Below, one piece after another: positions 43,663-45,560 of a stretch of 45,560 bases of DNA (position 1 is its first letter; every line of letters begins with the position of its first letter). The notes beneath the pieces were generated by a model that made no database searches, had not been told where the DNA came from, and was given only the letters and a program-made list of their open reading frames with translations. Source of the DNA: JAAYAY01 sp964429355. GTDB lineage: Bacteria; Planctomycetota; Planctomycetia; Pirellulales; Thermoguttaceae. The stretch covers positions 1-45,560 of the forward strand of contig CAYSCH010000022.1 in assembly GCA_964429355.1 (NCBI GenBank). The letters run 5' to 3'. The position numbers and the translations under genes are program-made.

Positions 43663-44326
43663 AGATGGGGAACCAAGTGTCGTCTCGCGGACGGTTTTCG
43701 CGGAAAAAGAGTGTTACCGGGGATAGTGAAAGGGGAGGGGAACAGGGAAATCAAGCGGAATCAAGATTGCAGTCGTCTGGCGAGGTGTCGTGGAAGGATC
43801 AGCGTTCTTGTGCACTTCTGTACGCCACATGCCCACAGATTTAGACGCTACCTGCCAAAGAGACTCTCCATACTCTTCAGAATATCAATATAGATAAAAC
43901 AGGCAACTTACACAATCTAGGTAGCCGTAACCCTCCTTCAGTAGATTCTTTAAGACTTGGGTATGCTCACTACATAAGACGGCGAGTAAGCATTTACAGA
44001 ATAAGGACTTGTGACTTTTTATCCCATGTTGTGTGTTAGAAATCGACCAGACTTCCCCCGTAGTGGCAACCAGCCGCTTTTTGCCGAAGGTATCGATTTT
44101 GTTGAGGCGGGCCCAAATTCGCCCACTCTTTTGACCTGATTTGGATAGACTGAATTCAGCGTGAGGATTGATAAAATTATCGCGTGAGCCGCAATCAAGG
44201 GCAAATCGCGATCCTTTCTTTCGCCCGGATCTCGGTGATTTTGAGCCGTCGCAACGAGATGGCCTCTTCGAGACATTTGGGAACAGGCTCCGAGCTTCTT
44301 TTTACGCCAAGTAATCGAGTCGACTC
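43663..44326. other. Divergent intergenic region with an AT-rich core
   Basis: About 660 bases between the sugar-transferase gene and the diguanylate cyclase gene. The part at roughly 43860-44060 is strikingly AT-rich for this sequence. No frame here looks like a gene. A GATAA/TTATC inverted repeat lies at about 44170-44181, flanked by two GCGTGAG copies, and may be an operator. I found no clear promoter for the rightward gene. Confidence 0.45.
43887..43915 (-). promoter_or_regulatory. Sigma-70-like promoter of the exopolysaccharide cluster
   Basis: Read on the minus strand: TTGTGT (43915-43910), a 17-base spacer and TATATT (43892-43887). The -10 matches five of six positions. Transcription would start near 43880, leaving a leader of about 215 bases ahead of the sugar-transferase ATG at 43662. 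Confidence 0.55.
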
Positions 44327-45301
44327 ATGGACGCGGGAAATCCCGAGCGGATCTGTCGCAATCGTCAGGGTGGCATCGATCCAGCAGACACTTCCGTAGC
44401 ACAGCGATCGGGCCAGAGGAAGACACCGCCGCCCGAGGTGTTATGCGCTGCCCTCGACGCTTCACAGGACGCGGTGTGCTTTGTGGATACCGGCAGTGGT
44501 TGTGTCACCCACGCGAATTCGGCCGCCGAGAGCCTTTTCGGATACAGCGGCAATGACTGGGGCAAAGTCAGACTGAGGGATCTTCTTGAAGAGGAGATCG
44601 AGCACGGAGATCTACCGGGACGCCAATTCGTGCATGTTCGTGTTCGGCACGGCGATGGTCACGCGATGGCAGCGGAGTGGTGCCTGCTGGAATCTTCATC
44701 CGGCGCTGCCGCTATCGCGGTGTTTCGCCCCCTGGTCGCCACCGAGCCAATCGCGGAGAGCGACAGAGACTCCCTGACCGGGATCGGGAACCGCCAAGTC
44801 TTCGAACGCCGCCTTCGGGATGTCCTGGAACAGAAGCGTACGGACTTTGCGGTCTTCTTTCTTGACCTGGACGATTTCAAGGAGGTGAATGACCAGTTTG
44901 GCCACACACTTGGTGACCAGGTACTCCGACAGGTGGCCCAGCGGCTTGTTCACGGACTGCGCCCAGTCGACACGGTGGCCCGCTACGGGGGCGACGAGTT
45001 CGTCCTGCTCCTGGAAGGGATCGAAAACGAACCGTCAGCCAGGAAGACGGTGCGCCGTCTGCTTCGGGCGGTCTCCGCACCGGTAGTGATAGGCGACCTC
45101 GGTTTCCAGATGAGCGCCAGTGTGGGCATCGTGCTGGGAAAACACGGCTTGCGCAATTTGGAGGAGATTATCCATGCGGCCGATCGAGCCATGTATCGTG
45201 CCAAAGCGCTCGGGCCGGGGAAGTGCGCCACGTTCGATGCGCACAAAAGCGCCCACTGTCAGCCACTCGCCGGCAGAGGCCGCCAAAGGCCATGTCGCTG
45301 A
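44327..45301 (+). CDS. PAS-GGDEF diguanylate cyclase
   Basis: A 324-residue soluble protein from ATG 44327; no good ribosome site is visible, so a later start is possible. Residues about 38-135 look like a PAS domain (LDASQDAVCFVDTGSGCVTH, then ANSAAESLFGYSG). Residues 147-305 are a complete GGDEF domain: RDSLTGIGNR, FFLDLDDFKEVND (metal Asp180), RYGGDEF (221-225), SASVGI and ADRAMYRAK. An inhibitory site RPVD (212-215) lies five residues before GGDEF. It should make c-di-GMP from GTP under control of the PAS input and be feedback-inhibited. It is divergent from the exopolysaccharide cluster and may set the c-di-GMP level sensed there. Confidence 0.9.
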   Translation: MDAGNPERICRNRQGGIDPADTSVAQRSGQRKTPPPEVLCAALDASQDAVCFVDTGSGCVTHANSAAESLFGYSGNDWGKVRLRDLLEEEIEHGDLPGRQFVHVRVRHGDGHAMAAEWCLLESSSGAAAIAVFRPLVATEPIAESDRDSLTGIGNRQVFERRLRDVLEQKRTDFAVFFLDLDDFKEVNDQFGHTLGDQVLRQVAQRLVHGLRPVDTVARYGGDEFVLLLEGIENEPSARKTVRRLLRAVSAPVVIGDLGFQMSASVGIVLGKHGLRNLEEIIHAADRAMYRAKALGPGKCATFDAHKSAHCQPLAGRGRQRPCR

Positions 45302-45314
45302 TTCCGGCGTACGC

Positions 45315-45338
45315 TGATTGGCCTCCATCCTGCCAATC
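45315..45338 (+). terminator. Weak hairpin after the diguanylate cyclase gene
   Basis: GATTGGC (45315-45321) and GCCAATC (45332-45338) form a seven-base stem with a ten-base loop, 14 bases after the stop codon, followed by TTGATGG. It is a possible terminator. I see nothing further that I can support between here and the right edge. Confidence 0.35.
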
Positions 45339-45560
45339 TTGATGGCGATATGGCCGTTCGTCGGTGCGCATTCCACCCCCAGCAATCCCGGTCTTCCAGA
45401 CAGGAACAGGGACTTCCGACTTCGACGTATTCACAGCACCGGCAGGACCACGGACTTACTCACGATAGAGTTTTGAAGTGGCAGGACTCGCACGCCGCTT
45501 GCCGACCTATAAATAGCCTTGCGGGATTGCCAGAGGAAATTGCGGGAAGGCGATTAGGAA

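Noticed and set aside
43663..44326. c-di-GMP riboswitch in the divergent region
   Set aside because: I looked for the GEMM-type conserved core because of the nearby cyclase but saw no matching sequence; a covariance-model search would be needed to exclude it fully.

Overview
The window looks like a chromosome segment of a planctomycete, probably from the Pirellulales side, although no ribosomal RNA or marker gene is present to prove it. The reasons are: high GC content; many secreted glycan-active enzymes without SusC/SusD genes; Tat-exported Gfo/Idh/MocA and hydroxypyruvate-isomerase-like proteins; a DUF3592 membrane protein next to a free-standing RNA polymerase alpha-CTD protein; and a small bacterial SET-domain protein. 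I see no tRNA, rRNA, CRISPR array, insertion sequence or phage gene.

Region 1 (1-18.5 kb) is a saccharide-utilisation island arranged around a divergent promoter region at 4041-4412. Leftward lie a large GH5-like glycosidase with an inserted carbohydrate-binding-like domain, a phosphodiester glycosidase (NAGPA family) and the start of a third secreted protein that runs off the left edge. Rightward lie a GHL6-like glycosidase, a Tat-exported amidohydrolase, a second GH5-like glycosidase, a GH42-like glycosidase and an Asp-box sialidase-like protein. Then comes a broken GH16 gene whose first part is a fragment of an FAD-dependent oxidoreductase. After a gene-poor stretch follow a GH99/GH71-like glycosidase with a CBM9-like tail and a cytoplasmic xylose-isomerase-like enzyme. 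Together they suggest extracytoplasmic breakdown of a complex heteroglycan, with at least one sugar isomerised in the cytoplasm. The substrate cannot be read from sequence alone.

Region 2 (18.5-29.3 kb) is mostly housekeeping or lineage-specific. A leftward four-gene unit encodes an alpha-CTD-like protein, a DUF3592 membrane protein, a small beta-rich protein and a P-loop ATPase. A UvrD/PcrA-type helicase faces an overlapping SET-domain gene. A YceH-family protein faces two Tat-exported enzymes that flank a zinc-ribbon protein. A tiny zinc-ribbon membrane protein ends the region.

Region 3 (29.3-45.3 kb) is a twelve-gene leftward exopolysaccharide cluster. In transcription order it contains an initiating sugar transferase, a Wzz-type chain-length protein, a flippase, a polymerase/ligase, a glycosyltransferase, a GNAT/FemAB-like acyltransferase, a polysaccharide deacetylase, a second glycosyltransferase, a WecG/TagA transferase, a sugar nucleotidyltransferase, an epimerase and a DegT aminotransferase. 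Many of the starts overlap the previous stop. Across an AT-rich promoter region sits a divergent PAS-GGDEF diguanylate cyclase. The strongest candidate for something new is the initiating sugar transferase: its N-terminal half resembles a degenerate GGDEF domain that has lost the catalytic motif but keeps an RxxD inhibitory site at the right spacing. That suggests direct c-di-GMP control of the first committed step of polysaccharide synthesis.
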